Assembly (NCBI GenBank): GCA_002307095.1
Contig: DBTO01000133.1
Span: forward strand, 6,748-13,533
Direction of reading: 5' to 3'
DNA length: 6,786 bases
Source of the DNA: Sulfurospirillum sp. UBA1314
GTDB taxonomy: Bacteria > Campylobacterota > Campylobacteria > Campylobacterales > Sulfurospirillaceae
How positions within the stretch are numbered: position 1 is the first letter of the stretch; each line of letters opens with the position of its first letter. The notes beneath the pieces are model-generated. The model was given only the letters and a program-made list of their open reading frames with translations, was not told where the DNA came from and did not search any database. Both the position numbers and the translations under genes were made by a program. Positions 5,896-6,786 of this stretch are shown here, one piece after another.

Positions 5896-6603
5896 TTATT
5901 CGTCGCGGGAGCCAAAAATTCCAAGAATTTGAAGCAATGAGATGAAGAGGTTTAAGAAATCTAAATACAGAGCAATTGCACCTTCAATTGGTGTTTCATA
6001 AGCACCTCGGATGATATTTTGTGTATCGTAAAGAATAAACGCACTGAACAAAATAGAGCTAACACTAGCAATGGCTAATTGTAAGATTGGGCTATGGAAA
6101 AAGATATTGATGATGCCTGCAACCACTACTACAATTAAGGTGATAAACAGCATTTTGCCCATTGATGAAAAATCTCTTTTCGTATTCATTGCAAACACAG
6201 AAAGTCCACCAAAGGCAACTGTTGTCAAGATAAAGGCATTTGCTACAATACTTGCGCCACCTTTCATCCCGAGAATACTTGAAAGAAGCGGAGTGAGTGT
6301 TAACCCTGTTAAAAACGTAAAACCAAAAAGAAGTACCATGTTAAGTCCAGCTTTCTTTTTAGCCGCAAAAAGTCCAAATAAGAAGACAAACTCTAAAATA
6401 ACAAGACCCCAATACCAAGAAGCAATGGCACTTGCCATTCCAATTCCAACATAGGCTCCTGCACTTGCAGCAAGCAACGAAGCAGCAAAAAGCTGATAAG
6501 TTTGTTTAATAAAAGCGCCTAATGAACTTTCATCGACCCTTGTATGTTCATAAGTATTCTCGTGTGTATTTTGTTGTATGTAATTTCGATCATACAGTCC
6601 CAT
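5896..6603 (-). CDS. Bax inhibitor-1/YccA family seven-helix membrane protein
   Basis: This 235-residue inner-membrane protein belongs to the BI-1 (TMBIM/YccA/YbhL/YetJ) family. Members include pH-sensitive calcium-leak channels such as YetJ and FtsH-associated YccA; the role in this organism is unknown. After a polar 28-residue N-terminus rich in Thr, His, Asn and Glu, seven hydrophobic segments appear at about 36-57, 61-80, 87-111, 118-138, 150-169, 172-194 and 210-231. The C-terminal family signature is clear: YDTQ with D193, then ETPIEGAIALYLDFLNLF with D215. These are the likely counterparts of the two aspartates of the YetJ pH sensor (D171 and D195). The length is normal for the family. 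The start is supported by AAGGAG on the minus strand (6612-6617), 8 nt upstream. It runs convergent to the operon and shows no functional link to it. Confidence 0.92.
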   Translation of the reverse strand: MGLYDRNYIQQNTHENTYEHTRVDESSLGAFIKQTYQLFAASLLAASAGAYVGIGMASAIASWYWGLVILEFVFLFGLFAAKKKAGLNMVLLFGFTFLTGLTLTPLLSSILGMKGGASIVANAFILTTVAFGGLSVFAMNTKRDFSSMGKMLFITLIVVVVAGIINIFFHSPILQLAIASVSSILFSAFILYDTQNIIRGAYETPIEGAIALYLDFLNLFISLLQILGIFGSRDE

Positions 6604-6786
6604 GTGATTTTCTCCTTAATTAAATACGTAAAATCAAAATGCATTCTATCAAATTCAAAAGCACAAATGCAATTTTTGAGTTCGCTATTATATGGTAAGA
6701 GAGTAAACGAAAAATTAATCATTGTTAGCGGAAATAAAAAAGTATTTAGAGAGCGTTATTTTTAATCTTCTTTTAAGGAGTATGGA
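6604..6786. other. Intergenic region between divergent genes, with a ribosome-binding site at the right edge
   Basis: This stretch is AT-rich and holds the promoter of the minus-strand gene on the left. On the plus strand TATTAT at 6686-6691 is a possible -10 for a rightward gene. AAGGAG at 6775-6780 is a strong ribosome-binding site. The ATG at 6782 is only 1 nt from it, too close for normal initiation, so the start codon probably lies just past the window edge. Confidence 0.45.
6643..6672 (-). promoter_or_regulatory. Candidate sigma-70 promoter of the BI-1 family gene
   Basis: Read on the minus strand, TTGCAT (6672-6667) and TAGAAT (6648-6643) are separated by 18 bp. Each matches its -35 or -10 consensus at four or five of six positions. 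This would start transcription near 6635 and leave a leader of about 30 nt containing the AAGGAG site. Confidence 0.4.

Noticed and set aside
6519..6722. Minus-strand open frame of 67 residues covering the BI-1 start
   Set aside because: It is out of frame with and overlaps the BI-1 N-terminus, has low-complexity content and no family resemblance.
6544..6765. Plus-strand open frame of 73 residues antisense to the 5' end of the BI-1 gene
   Set aside because: It overlaps the well-supported BI-1 coding start, ribosome-binding site and promoter on the opposite strand, lacks a good ribosome-binding site, and its hydrophobic start is the antisense of coding sequence.
6775..6786. Start of a new gene at the ATG of 6782
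   Set aside because: Only one base separates AAGGAG from this ATG; the true start is more likely a few bases past the window, so no coding feature is called.

Overview
The window looks like chromosome from a sulfur-respiring campylobacterotan (epsilonproteobacterium), most likely Sulfurospirillum or a close relative. This is inferred from the gene content (a Psr-type molybdoenzyme with a rhodanese partner), strong AAGGAG ribosome-binding sites, very AT-rich spacers and moderate GC inside the genes. No rRNA or other taxonomic marker is present, so the genus is a judgement.

Layout. Bases 1-161 hold the unrecognised C-terminal end of a gene that enters from the left. Bases 162-497 are a non-coding, AT-rich control region with several palindromes and direct repeats. 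Bases 498-5820 form one tight plus-strand operon of four genes. The first is a Tat-exported molybdopterin catalytic subunit of the polysulfide/thiosulfate reductase family (psrA-like). The second is a four-cluster iron-sulfur subunit (psrB-like, 2 nt gap). The third is a ten-helix NrfD-type quinone-interacting membrane anchor (psrC-like, 6 nt gap). The fourth is a lipoprotein with three rhodanese domains (23 nt gap). A strong GC-rich hairpin with T-runs on both sides (5841-5880) ends the operon and probably also ends transcription of the convergent gene. Bases 5896-6603 (minus strand) encode a seven-helix Bax inhibitor-1/YccA family membrane protein, unrelated to the operon. Bases 6604-6786 contain its promoter region and, at the right edge, a ribosome-binding site for a plus-strand gene that begins just outside the window.

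How the operon probably works (inference from the families). The anchor oxidises menaquinol in the inner membrane. Electrons pass through the four [4Fe-4S] clusters of the B subunit and the one cluster of the A subunit to the periplasmic molybdenum site. There a sulfur compound, most likely polysulfide and possibly thiosulfate, is reduced to sulfide. The triple-rhodanese lipoprotein would bind sulfane sulfur as a cysteine persulfide and deliver it to the reductase. This is the role the single-domain soluble Sud protein plays in Wolinella succinogenes. A membrane-tethered, three-domain carrier with two CxxxxC active-site loops is the most distinctive element here. No CRISPR, mobile element, tRNA or rRNA was seen.
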